This document shows, in pieces, positions 1 through 5,086 of a stretch of DNA of 11,390 nucleotides. Source of the DNA: DASQFQ01 sp035633075 (GTDB taxonomy: Bacteria > Actinomycetota > Thermoleophilia > Solirubrobacterales > Solirubrobacteraceae); assembly GCA_035633075.1 (NCBI GenBank), contig DASQFQ010000139.1, positions 1 through 11,390 of the forward strand, written 5' to 3'. Below the pieces are notes generated by a model, which was not told the DNA's origin, did not search any database, and saw only the letters and a list, made by a program, of their open reading frames with translations. Position 1 is the first letter of the stretch, and each line of letters starts with the position of its first letter. The translations under genes were made by a program, and so were the position numbers.

Positions 1-819
1 CCCCGCGCCTCCAAAGCCGAGGCCGCCGCCCTCCTCCAGTTGCCCCGGGGCGGGCGGCGCCTGCTGCCCGACCGCCGCATCGTAGCCTTCTACGGCGCGC
101 CCCAGGCCGCCGAGCTGGGCGAGCTCGGCATCGGGTCGCCCGCGAGCGCCGCTGCGCGCCTCGAGCGCCAGGCCAGGGCCTACGCGCGCAAGAGCCGCCC
201 GGTGCTGCCGGCGATGGAGCTGATCGCCGTCGTCGCAGCGGCCGACGCCGGCGAGGGCGAGCGCTACTCCACCCGCCAGCAGGACACGGTCATCCGGCGC
301 TACCTGCGCGCCGCCCGCCGGGTAAGGGCGCTGCTGGTGCTCGACATCCAGCCCGGACGGTCGGACTTCTTCACGGAGACGGTCCGGCTGCAGAAGTGGC
401 TCGAGCAACCCGACGTCGGGCTGGCGCTGGACCCGGAGTGGCGGATGGGACCGGGCGAGGTCCCCGGCGACGTCATCGGGTCGGTCCGGGCACGCGAGGT
501 CAACGCGGTGTCGGCCTGGCTGTCCGAGCTCGTCCGGCGCCGGCGCCTCCCCGAGAAGCTCTTCCTCATCCACCAGTTCACCAACGACATGGTCGACGAC
601 GCCTCGCTGCGGGAGCGAGCCGGCCTTTCCATGGTGCTGAACGCCGACGGGTTCGGCGGGCAGCCGATCAAGAAGGCCAAGTACCACGCGTTCACGTCCT
701 CCCCGCGACGCTTCTTCCATCACGGCTTCAAGCTCTTCTACCGCGAGGACCGCGACCTGATGACCCCACGACAGGTCCTGCGCCTCCGCCCGCCTCCCGA
801 CGTCGTGATCTACGAGTAG
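1..819 (+). CDS. Conserved uncharacterised TIM-barrel-like protein, 3' part (5' end outside window)
   Basis: The frame is open from base 1 to the TAG at 817-819, so the gene enters from the left; the TTG at 40 is an internal Leu codon and need not be the start. The 272 visible residues resemble, from memory, a family of uncharacterised, often exported actinobacterial proteins. Family-like landmarks are an early strand RIVAFYGAPQ, a PAMELIAVVA strand, VLDIQPGRSDF, a GLALDPEWRM block, IGSV..REVN, and KLFLIHQF, ending in VVIYE. The spaced hydrophobic strands followed by Asp/Glu (LDIQPGR, LDPEW) suggest an (alpha/beta) barrel with carboxylates at strand ends, as in glycosidase-like folds. That is fold inference only; no reaction can be assigned. 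The gene converges on the dehydrogenase at 870 with a gap of 50 bases. I am confident that it is a real gene and not confident about its function. Any signal peptide would lie outside the window. Confidence 0.85.
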   Translation, partial: PRASKAEAAALLQLPRGGRRLLPDRRIVAFYGAPQAAELGELGIGSPASAAARLERQARAYARKSRPVLPAMELIAVVAAADAGEGERYSTRQQDTVIRRYLRAARRVRALLVLDIQPGRSDFFTETVRLQKWLEQPDVGLALDPEWRMGPGEVPGDVIGSVRAREVNAVSAWLSELVRRRRLPEKLFLIHQFTNDMVDDASLRERAGLSMVLNADGFGGQPIKKAKYHAFTSSPRRFFHHGFKLFYREDRDLMTPRQVLRLRPPPDVVIYE

Positions 820-869
820 CGGCGCCGGGCACGCGCGGGGCTGACCGCACCGCGAGCCCGGGCGGCGGC

Positions 870-1688
870 CTAGGACTGGGCGCCAGGGCGCGACCGGGAG
901 ACTCGCCGCACGAGCGGGAGCAGGATGGTCCGCGGGACCAAGCGCCCGCTGGTCGAGGCAACCTTGTTGAGCAGGCCTGGCACCGCGGAGCGGCGGCCGG
1001 CCACCATCGCCTCGATGCCCTGGCGCGCGACCTCGTCGGCGTCCATCAGCGTGAAGTCGGCGAGCTTGTCCTCGTCCTCGGCGGACCCCGAGACCTCGCC
1101 GAACTCCGTGCGGGTGAAGCCGGGGCACAACACCGTGACCGAGACGCCGGTGCCCGCCAGCTCGGTGTGCAGCGCCTCCGAGAGCGCCACGACGAACGCC
1201 TTGGTCGCCGCGTAGGTGGCGAAACCCGGCAGCGGCTGGAAGGCCGCCGTGGAGCCTACGTTGAGAACGGCCCCGGTGCCCTGCTGCACCATCCGGGGCA
1301 GGAAGGCGCCGGTCAGCTCGTGCACCGCCCCGACGTTCACTTCCACGACGCCCACCCCGGCATCGAGCGGGAGCTTGTGGAACGGTCCGCGGAAGCCGAG
1401 GCCCGCGTTGTTGCACACGCCTACGACCTCGAGCTCTCCCGAGCCCAGGCGCTCGATGAGGGCCTGCCGCTGGCGCCGGTCGGCGAGGTCGCAGGCCTCG
1501 ACGTCGGCACGGACGCCGTGCGCGGCGCGCAGGTCGTCGGCCAGCTCCTGGAGGCGGTCCATGCGGCGAGCGGTGAGGGTGACGTTGTAGCCACGCGCGC
1601 CGAGCTGGCGGGCCAGCTGGGCGCCGATCCCCGAGGACGCGCCGGTGACGAGGACGGTCGAGCCGATCGATGGAGGAGGCAGAGCCAT
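870..1688 (-). CDS. Short-chain dehydrogenase/reductase (SDR family, classical type)
   Basis: A 272-residue NAD(P)(H)-dependent oxidoreductase, presumably cytoplasmic. It has the full classical SDR signature: the cofactor motif TGASSGIG at residues 15-22, the NNAG motif at 93-96, the catalytic Ser146, the YxxxK pair Tyr159 and Lys163, and the PG turn at 189-190. The Arg pair at 41-42 after the second strand suggests NADPH preference, which is inference. Substrate is unknown; the subgroup resembles actinobacterial SDRs annotated only at family level. The open frame runs on upstream to 2147, but that extension is antisense to the tRNA-Ala gene and the M15 peptidase. The ATG at 1688, ten residues before the first strand, is therefore the sensible start. 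No strong ribosome binding site lies before it. The basic C-terminal tail ends about 20 residues after the last hydrophobic segment. The start lies 52 bases from the divergent tRNA gene. Confidence 0.93.
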   Translation of the reverse strand: MALPPPSIGSTVLVTGASSGIGAQLARQLGARGYNVTLTARRMDRLQELADDLRAAHGVRADVEACDLADRRQRQALIERLGSGELEVVGVCNNAGLGFRGPFHKLPLDAGVGVVEVNVGAVHELTGAFLPRMVQQGTGAVLNVGSTAAFQPLPGFATYAATKAFVVALSEALHTELAGTGVSVTVLCPGFTRTEFGEVSGSAEDEDKLADFTLMDADEVARQGIEAMVAGRRSAVPGLLNKVASTSGRLVPRTILLPLVRRVSRSRPGAQS

Positions 1689-1698
1689 ATGGGCGCTC

Positions 1699-1727
1699 TT
1701 ACCCGCTCCCGAACGTGCCACTACGCT
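1699..1727 (+). promoter_or_regulatory. Possible promoter of tRNA-Ala(UGC)
   Basis: A TTACCC hexamer (1699-1704) and a TACGCT hexamer (1722-1727) are separated by 17 bases. The -10 element ends 13 bases before the mature tRNA, so transcription would start a few bases upstream of it. Each hexamer matches the consensus at only three of six positions, so this is a weak call based mainly on spacing. Confidence 0.25.
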
Positions 1728-1740
1728 TGAGGGTGGTCCC

Positions 1741-1812
1741 GGGGGCGTAGTGGTAACGGGAGCACGCTGGCTTTGCAAGCCGGAAGTAGGGGTTCGATTC
1801 CCCTCGCCTCCA
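1741..1812 (+). tRNA. tRNA-Ala, anticodon UGC
   Basis: A complete cloverleaf can be drawn. The acceptor stem GGGGGCG (1741-1747) pairs with CGCCTCC (1805-1811), and A1812 is the discriminator. The anticodon stem CTGGC/GCCGG encloses the loop TTTGCAA, with anticodon TGC at 1774-1776. The T arm is AGGGG-TTCGATT-CCCCT. The third acceptor pair is G.U, the classic alanine identity element, which agrees with the anticodon. The D stem has only three good pairs and a G-G mismatch. The 3' CCA is not encoded. An antisense open frame across this gene is an artefact. Confidence 0.95.
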
Positions 1813-1814
1813 TG

Positions 1815-1829
1815 GGCTTTTGGAAAGCC
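1815..1829 (+). terminator. Small hairpin just after tRNA-Ala(UGC)
   Basis: GGCTTT (1815-1820) and AAAGCC (1824-1829) form a six-pair stem with a three-base loop, starting three bases after the tRNA. No T-run follows, so it may be a weak terminator or a signal for 3' trimming of the precursor. The assignment is by position only. Confidence 0.25.
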
Positions 1830-1860
1830 GCTCGTTGAGAGGCCTCCTTTCGATGGCGGC

Positions 1861-1891
1861 GCGCGCCAAAATAGATCGCGCCGTGGCGCGC
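1861..1891. repeat. Inverted repeat upstream of the M15 peptidase gene
   Basis: GCGCGCCA (1861-1868) is repeated in inverted order as TGGCGCGC (1884-1891), with 15 bases between. It lies in the 120-base gap between the tRNA and the GTG start of the peptidase at 1933. It could be an operator or an RNA hairpin in the 5' leader; GC-rich sequence makes chance occurrence quite likely. Confidence 0.3.
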
Positions 1892-1932
1892 AACGCTCCA
1901 CCCGAGCGGCTTGACGACGAATCGGAGGCTCC

Positions 1933-2574
1933 GTGATCCGTGTCCTTGCGTTGCCGCTCGTGGTGCTTGCGCTCCACCCGTTCCACTCGTCGATCAAGCC
2001 GCTGCCGGCGCCGGTCCGGGCAGAGCTGAAGGGCGGCGCCTTCTGGCAGGAGGGCTGCCCCGTCCCGCTCTCGGGGCTGCGCCTGCTCACCGTTACATAC
2101 CGGGGGTTCGACCGGCGCGCGCACACCGGCCAGCTCGTCGTCAACAAGCACGCCGCCGCCCCGCTCGCGAGGGTGTTCCGTCGGCTCTACGAACTGCACT
2201 TCCCGATCCACCACATGCGCCTTGCCGACGCATACGGACCGAAGCGCTCGCGCCCGGCGGACGGCGACGTCAGCGGGTCCTTCGAGTGCCGGCAGGCCGT
2301 GCCCTCGCCCTGCTCGGGCGGCAAGGGCACGGGCACCTGGTCGAACCACGCCTACGGCCAGGCGGTCGATCTGAATCCGGTCGAGAACCCCTACATCGGC
2401 TGTGGACAGACCCGCGACCCGGCGAGCCGGCCGTACTTCGACCGCTCCAGACACCGGCGCGGGATGGTGACTCCCGCGGTCGTCCGGGCCTTCCGCTCGA
2501 TCGGGTGGGGCTGGGGCGGCGCCTGGGCCGGCTCCACCAAGGACTACATGCATTTCTCGGTCAACGGGCATTAG
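1933..2574 (+). CDS. Exported M15-family zinc peptidase (D-alanyl-D-alanine carboxypeptidase / peptidoglycan endopeptidase type)
   Basis: A 213-residue cell-wall hydrolase of the MEROPS M15 group (VanY/CwlK-like). It probably cuts a peptide bond in peptidoglycan stem peptides outside the membrane. The zinc site is readable: SNHAYGQAVD gives His139 and Asp146 in the HxxGxAxD-type motif, and DYMHFS gives His207 as third ligand with Asp204 as the likely catalytic acid. Other family features are GFDRRAHTGQLVV (58-70), a VFRRLYELHFPI helix (81-92), ENPY (151-154) and IGWGWGG (190-196). Residues 1-18 are short and hydrophobic after one Arg, consistent with a signal peptide or anchor. The start is GTG at 1933 with GGAGG at 1924-1928, four bases away. 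Whether it is a carboxypeptidase or an endopeptidase cannot be told from sequence. It ends only 18 bases before the ArsR gene, on the same strand, but that gene has its own promoter. Confidence 0.92.
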   Translation: MIRVLALPLVVLALHPFHSSIKPLPAPVRAELKGGAFWQEGCPVPLSGLRLLTVTYRGFDRRAHTGQLVVNKHAAAPLARVFRRLYELHFPIHHMRLADAYGPKRSRPADGDVSGSFECRQAVPSPCSGGKGTGTWSNHAYGQAVDLNPVENPYIGCGQTRDPASRPYFDRSRHRRGMVTPAVVRAFRSIGWGWGGAWAGSTKDYMHFSVNGH

Positions 2575-2576
2575 CG

Positions 2577-2585
2577 TGTTATACT
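2577..2585 (+). promoter_or_regulatory. Extended -10 promoter of the arsR-SRPBCC operon, predicting a leaderless mRNA
   Basis: TG at 2577-2578, one base, then TATACT at 2580-2585 is an extended -10 element, with TATACT matching TATAAT at five of six positions. I see no convincing -35, as is common for extended -10 promoters. Transcription would be expected to start about seven bases after the hexamer, at or next to the ATG at 2593. No Shine-Dalgarno sequence precedes that ATG. A leaderless transcript is therefore predicted by inference. Confidence 0.6.
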
Positions 2586-2605
2586 GAACCATATGGTTCA
2601 GTATA
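2580..2605. promoter_or_regulatory. Perfect 26-bp palindrome: likely ArsR operator over the -10 and start codon
   Basis: The half-site TATACTGAACCAT (2580-2592) is followed directly by its exact reverse complement (2593-2605). The symmetry axis sits just before the A of the ATG. The palindrome covers the whole -10 hexamer and the first four codons of the ArsR-type gene. A dimeric winged-helix repressor bound here would block the promoter, giving autorepression. It is AT-rich within GC-rich surroundings, so it is not a chance product of base composition. Confidence 0.75.
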
Positions 2606-2928
2606 CGCAACTCGACCGGACCTTCGCGGCGCTCGCGGACCCCACGCGTCGGGGTATCCTCGAGCGGCTCGGTCGGGGAAGCGCGACGATCAGCGAGCTG
2701 GCAGAGCCGCTCGCGATGTCACTTACCGGGTGCAAGAAGCACGTCCGAGTGCTCGAGGACGCCGAGCTCGTGACCACCGACAAGGTGGGGCGGGCGCGCC
2801 GTTGCAGCCTGAGCCCGCGGCGCCTGGAGGACGTCGAGCAGTGGATCGACATGTACCGGCGGATGCTGGACGAGCGCCTCGACCGGTTCGGGGAGCTTCT
2901 CGAGCGCACGAAAGGAGTGCCGCAGTGA
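2593..2928 (+). CDS. ArsR-type winged-helix transcriptional repressor (non-metal type)
   Basis: A 111-residue DNA-binding protein made almost entirely of one winged helix-turn-helix. ALADPTRRGILERL (13-26) is the usual ArsR start helix, ISELAEPL (33-40) is the scaffold helix, SLTGCKKHVRVLEDAELV (43-60) is the recognition helix region, and GRARRCSLSP (66-75) is the wing. A long basic/acidic C-terminal helix (77-107) probably dimerises. The arsenic/zinc motif ELCVCDL is absent and only Cys47 and Cys71 occur, so it is not a classical metal sensor. Position 46-48 (GCK) departs from the common PAVSKHL pattern and could affect operator choice. It belongs to the widespread group of ArsR-like repressors encoded with an SRPBCC/AHSA1 partner. 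The ATG at 2593 is the centre of its presumed operator. Its stop overlaps the next gene's GTG by four bases, so the pair is co-translated. The ligand is unknown. Confidence 0.93.
   Translation: MVQYTQLDRTFAALADPTRRGILERLGRGSATISELAEPLAMSLTGCKKHVRVLEDAELVTTDKVGRARRCSLSPRRLEDVEQWIDMYRRMLDERLDRFGELLERTKGVPQ
2911..2917 (+). promoter_or_regulatory. Ribosome binding site of the SRPBCC gene
   Basis: AAAGGAG lies inside the end of the ArsR gene, seven bases before the GTG at 2925. It is the clearest Shine-Dalgarno in the window and decides the start of the SRPBCC gene within a frame that is open much further upstream. Its presence contrasts with the ArsR gene, which has none. Confidence 0.75.
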
Positions 2929-3425
2929 CCGATCAGAATCAGACCGCCCCCGCGGCGGCGACCGTGACAACCCCGACGGATCGCGAGATCCACGTCGAGC
3001 GCGTGTTTGACGCTCCGCGAGAGCGTGTGTTCGCGACGTTCACCGACCCGAAGCTGATCCCGGAGTGGTGGGGTCCGCTGGGCGTCACCACCGTCGTCGA
3101 CCAGATGGACGTCCGGCCCGGAGGAACGTGGCGGTTCGTCGTCCACAACTCGGACGGCAGCGAAACCGCGTTCAGGGGGACGTACCGGGAGATCACCCCG
3201 CCCGACCGGATCGTCCAGACGTTCGAGTGGGAAGGGATGCCGGGTCACGTTTCGGTCGAGACCGCCGAGTTCGCGGATCTCGGCGGACGCACGAAGGTGA
3301 CGACGACCTCGATCTTCCACACTCAGGAGGAGCGCGACGGCATGCTCAGCTCGGGCATGGAGCGCGGAATGAACGAGACCTACGCGCGCCTCGACGAGCT
3401 GCTCGCGAGGGCCGCCACGGGGTGA
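2925..3425 (+). CDS. SRPBCC-superfamily AHSA1-domain protein
   Basis: A 166-residue helix-grip (START-like) protein of the AHSA1/Aha1-C-terminal group. Landmarks are IHVERVFDAPRERVFATFTDPKLIPEWWGP (given in parts: residues 22-35 the first strand and helix, 36-51 ending in the typical EWWGP), DVRPGGTWRF (62-71), FRGTYREITPPDRIVQTF (83-100), and a long C-terminal helix with GMERGMNETYARLDELL (144-160). This fold has a deep hydrophobic cavity that binds small ligands or lipids. The catalytic role, if any, is unknown. Residues 1-19 are a low-complexity Thr/Ala/Pro tail. The GTG start at 2925 overlaps the ArsR stop (GTGA), with a good ribosome binding site before it. By analogy with the many ArsR-AHSA1 pairs in bacteria, this protein is the gene controlled by the repressor. 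Ligand and physiological role are not known to me. Confidence 0.9.
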   Translation: MTDQNQTAPAAATVTTPTDREIHVERVFDAPRERVFATFTDPKLIPEWWGPLGVTTVVDQMDVRPGGTWRFVVHNSDGSETAFRGTYREITPPDRIVQTFEWEGMPGHVSVETAEFADLGGRTKVTTTSIFHTQEERDGMLSSGMERGMNETYARLDELLARAATG

Positions 3426-3711
3426 CCTCGTTCGCCGGCGGCGGGCCGGGCTGCGGTCCGCCCCTGCCCCGGGCAGTGACGGAGCGGCTCACGGGCTGCG
3501 CGGCCCGAAGGCCGCGCAGCCCGCCGATGCCGGTGCCGAACGAGTTGGGAATCGCCCCGGGGCAGGAGAGATGTCCCGCGTGCGTCCGGCGTTGCCTCGT
3601 CCGGGAGGTTCGAGGCGGCCGCCCGTCCGACCCCGGCCGGGGTGGCGGGTGGCCTGAGGTCGATGTCGGCAACTCGGGCGCCGAACTACATCGGACCGGG
3701 CACCGGATCGG
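3426..3711. other. Convergent intergenic region, 286 bases
   Basis: Apart from the stem-loop at 3492-3523, this gap between the converging SRPBCC and PhzF genes contains a 14-base perfect palindrome, ACCCCGG/CCGGGGT, at 3630-3643. No reading frame here has recognisable protein features, and the open frames that cross it are continuations or shadows of the neighbours. I see no RNA gene in it. Confidence 0.5.
3492..3523 (+). terminator. Strong GC-rich stem-loop after the arsR-SRPBCC operon
   Basis: CGGGCTGCGCGGCC (3492-3505), a CGAA loop, then its exact reverse complement (3510-3523) form a 14-pair perfect stem. It lies 66 bases after the SRPBCC stop in the convergent gap before the PhzF gene. 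No T-run follows on either strand, so a canonical intrinsic terminator is not shown. A T-less hairpin terminator serving both converging genes is a reasonable reading for this GC-rich genome. Confidence 0.5.
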
Positions 3712-4614
3712 TCAGGTGTCCAGATGGAGTGTGCCCTCGACCACGATCACGGCATCGCCGCCCACGCGCACCCGGTCGCCCTCGATCGCGGCGTGCAGGA
3801 TGCTCGCGCGGCCCATATCGACACCCTGGGTCACCTCCAGGCGCTGCGCCCCCGTCCGAGCCGCCAGGTGGGCGCACAGCGGTCCCACCGCCGAGCCGGT
3901 TGCGGGGTCCTCGCCCATCTCCGCCGTGGCCGTGAACGAGCGCGCGCGGGCGGTGCCGGCCGCTGCGTCCACCGCGACGAGGTAGAAGGTGATCGCGTCG
4001 TGGTCGCCGAGCAGCGCCCCGATGGCGTCGTAGTCGGGCCGCGCGCGCTCGAGCGCGGCCGGGTCGCGCACGGGCGCGAGGAGCTGGGCAACCCCGGTGG
4101 AGACAACCTGGACGGGGAGGTCCGGGTCGCCGTCCTCGGCAGCCAGCCCGGCGAGCGCGAGGACCTCGGCGGGGTCGAGCTCGGGGCCGAAGACCGCCGG
4201 CTCCTGGAGCATGGACACGCGAGCATGCAGGCCGTCGAGCTCGACCTCCACCGGCTGCAGCCCCGCGCGGGTCTCCTGCACGTAGGTGGCGCTGCCCTCG
4301 CCGCGCAGGCGCGCGACGGCGGCCGCGACCCCGAGCGAGGGATGCCCGGCGAACGGGATCTCCCCGCCGATCATCCAGATGCGATGCCGGTAGTCGGCGC
4401 CGTCGAGACCGGGCGACTGCACGAAGGAGGTCTCCGACAGCCTCGTCTCCCGTGCGAAGCGCAGCATGACCTCGTCGCCCACGCGGTCGGCGTCGTGGAC
4501 CACCGCGAGGCCGTTGCCGCGCAGGGGCTCGGCGGTGAACACGTCCAGCAGCGTGTAGGGGTGAGCGCCTATCGGTCGAGGTCGAAGTCGCGCGGCGGCT
4601 TCTGCTCGAACCAC
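3712..4614 (-). CDS. PhzF-family isomerase-like protein (diaminopimelate-epimerase fold)
   Basis: A 300-residue cytoplasmic protein of the PhzF family, which includes the phenazine enzyme trans-2,3-dihydro-3-hydroxyanthranilate isomerase and many members of unknown substrate. Two-lobed family landmarks are present: YTLLDVFTAEPLRGNGLAVV (20-39), SETSF (60-64) with the catalytic Glu61, FAGHPSLG (88-95), STGVAQLLAPV (172-182), GEDPATGSA (234-242) and MGRAS (267-271). No other phenazine gene is nearby, so a phenazine role is not supported. The start is uncertain. The only conventional start before the conserved first strand is GTG at 4614, which overlaps the upstream gene by 46 bases and adds about 16 residues not normal for the family. 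The upstream stop lies only a few codons before the family's usual beginning, at an ATAG (4572-4569). Probably translated by coupling with the acidic protein gene upstream. Confidence 0.88.
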   Translation of the reverse strand: MVRAEAAARLRPRPIGAHPYTLLDVFTAEPLRGNGLAVVHDADRVGDEVMLRFARETRLSETSFVQSPGLDGADYRHRIWMIGGEIPFAGHPSLGVAAAVARLRGEGSATYVQETRAGLQPVEVELDGLHARVSMLQEPAVFGPELDPAEVLALAGLAAEDGDPDLPVQVVSTGVAQLLAPVRDPAALERARPDYDAIGALLGDHDAITFYLVAVDAAAGTARARSFTATAEMGEDPATGSAVGPLCAHLAARTGAQRLEVTQGVDMGRASILHAAIEGDRVRVGGDAVIVVEGTLHLDT

Positions 4615-5072
4615 AGCCGCTCGTGCTCGGGCGTCTCCTGCAGGAACTCGGGGGTCTCCTCGAGCACGTCCTCGCCATTGGGCTCTTCGGGCGGCGCCTC
4701 CACGTCGTCGGGCACATACTCGGTGGTGGCCTGGCGCGGCGCCTCCACGTCGTCGGGCACATACTCGGTGGTGGAGTGGCGCGGCGCCTCCGCCGGCTCG
4801 TCGAGCCAGCCCTCGAGGTCGCCGCGCGGCTCAGGTCCCGGGCGGGGCTCCGGCACCGGCTCGAGGTCCGGATCGGGAGCGACGATCGGGGCCGGCGGCT
4901 CGACGGGCTCGACGCCCTCGGCGGCCTCCGGCGCCGCCGGGCTCGAAGCGAACTCGCCGCGGATCGGCGGGCCGAGCGCCTCCTGCTCCTGCCGCTCCAC
5001 GTCATGCGGATCCGCCCCGCGGCGGCGCTTGAGCTCGAGGTGCTCGCGGATGGCGTCGTCGAGCAGTCCCAT
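4569..5072 (-). CDS. Acidic proline-rich protein of unknown function, with a 15-residue tandem duplication
   Basis: A 167-residue protein that I cannot assign to a functional family. The first 35 residues (MGLLDDAIREHLELKRRRG, then ADPHDVERQEQEALGP) form a charged amphipathic helix. Residues 38-135 are rich in Pro, Glu, Asp and Ala and probably disordered. They include two copies of a 15-residue unit with core TTEYVPDDVEAP at 101-127. The last 30 residues have a distinct composition: ETPEFLQETPEHERLWFEQ then KPPRDFDLDR. The helix-disorder-short motif layout suggests that both ends are conserved binding elements joined by a flexible linker. I have a recollection of similar ends in uncharacterised actinobacterial proteins, but cannot verify it. 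There is no signal peptide or membrane segment. It starts 14 bases after the diguanylate cyclase stop without a clear ribosome binding site, and overlaps the PhzF start, so all three are probably one transcript. Confidence 0.85.
   Translation of the reverse strand: MGLLDDAIREHLELKRRRGADPHDVERQEQEALGPPIRGEFASSPAAPEAAEGVEPVEPPAPIVAPDPDLEPVPEPRPGPEPRGDLEGWLDEPAEAPRHSTTEYVPDDVEAPRQATTEYVPDDVEAPPEEPNGEDVLEETPEFLQETPEHERLWFEQKPPRDFDLDR
4691..4780. repeat. Two tandem 45-bp repeats inside the acidic protein gene
   Basis: Units 4691-4735 and 4736-4780 are identical at 43 of 45 positions; they differ only at the 40th and 41st base. A third, partial copy of the unit start follows at 4781 (GCGGCGCCTCC). 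The length of 15 codons keeps the frame. The near identity implies a recent duplication or ongoing length variation at this locus. Confidence 0.92.
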
Positions 5073-5086
5073 CAGGCGATTAAACG

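Noticed and set aside
396..1730. Long plus-strand open frame (444 codons)
   Set aside because: Antisense to the SDR gene and overlapping the first gene in another frame. Its Arg/Ala/Gly-rich translation has no fold, and GC-rich DNA leaves such frames open by chance.
1689..2147. N-terminal extension of the SDR frame
   Set aside because: It runs antisense through tRNA-Ala and the M15 peptidase. The GNRTPTSGLQ-like peptide is the familiar artefact of translating the complement of a tRNA.
1699..2610. Minus-strand open frame of 303 codons
   Set aside because: Shadow of the M15 peptidase and tRNA-Ala; again contains a tRNA-complement peptide and no domain.
1911..2924. Extension of the SRPBCC frame upstream of its GTG
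   Set aside because: Overlaps the M15 and ArsR genes in another frame. The GTG at 2925 has a good ribosome binding site and marks the start of the fold.
3712..4614. Evidence for a phenazine biosynthesis cluster
   Set aside because: PhzF-like proteins are common outside phenazine pathways and no phzA/B/C/D/E/G-like gene is present.
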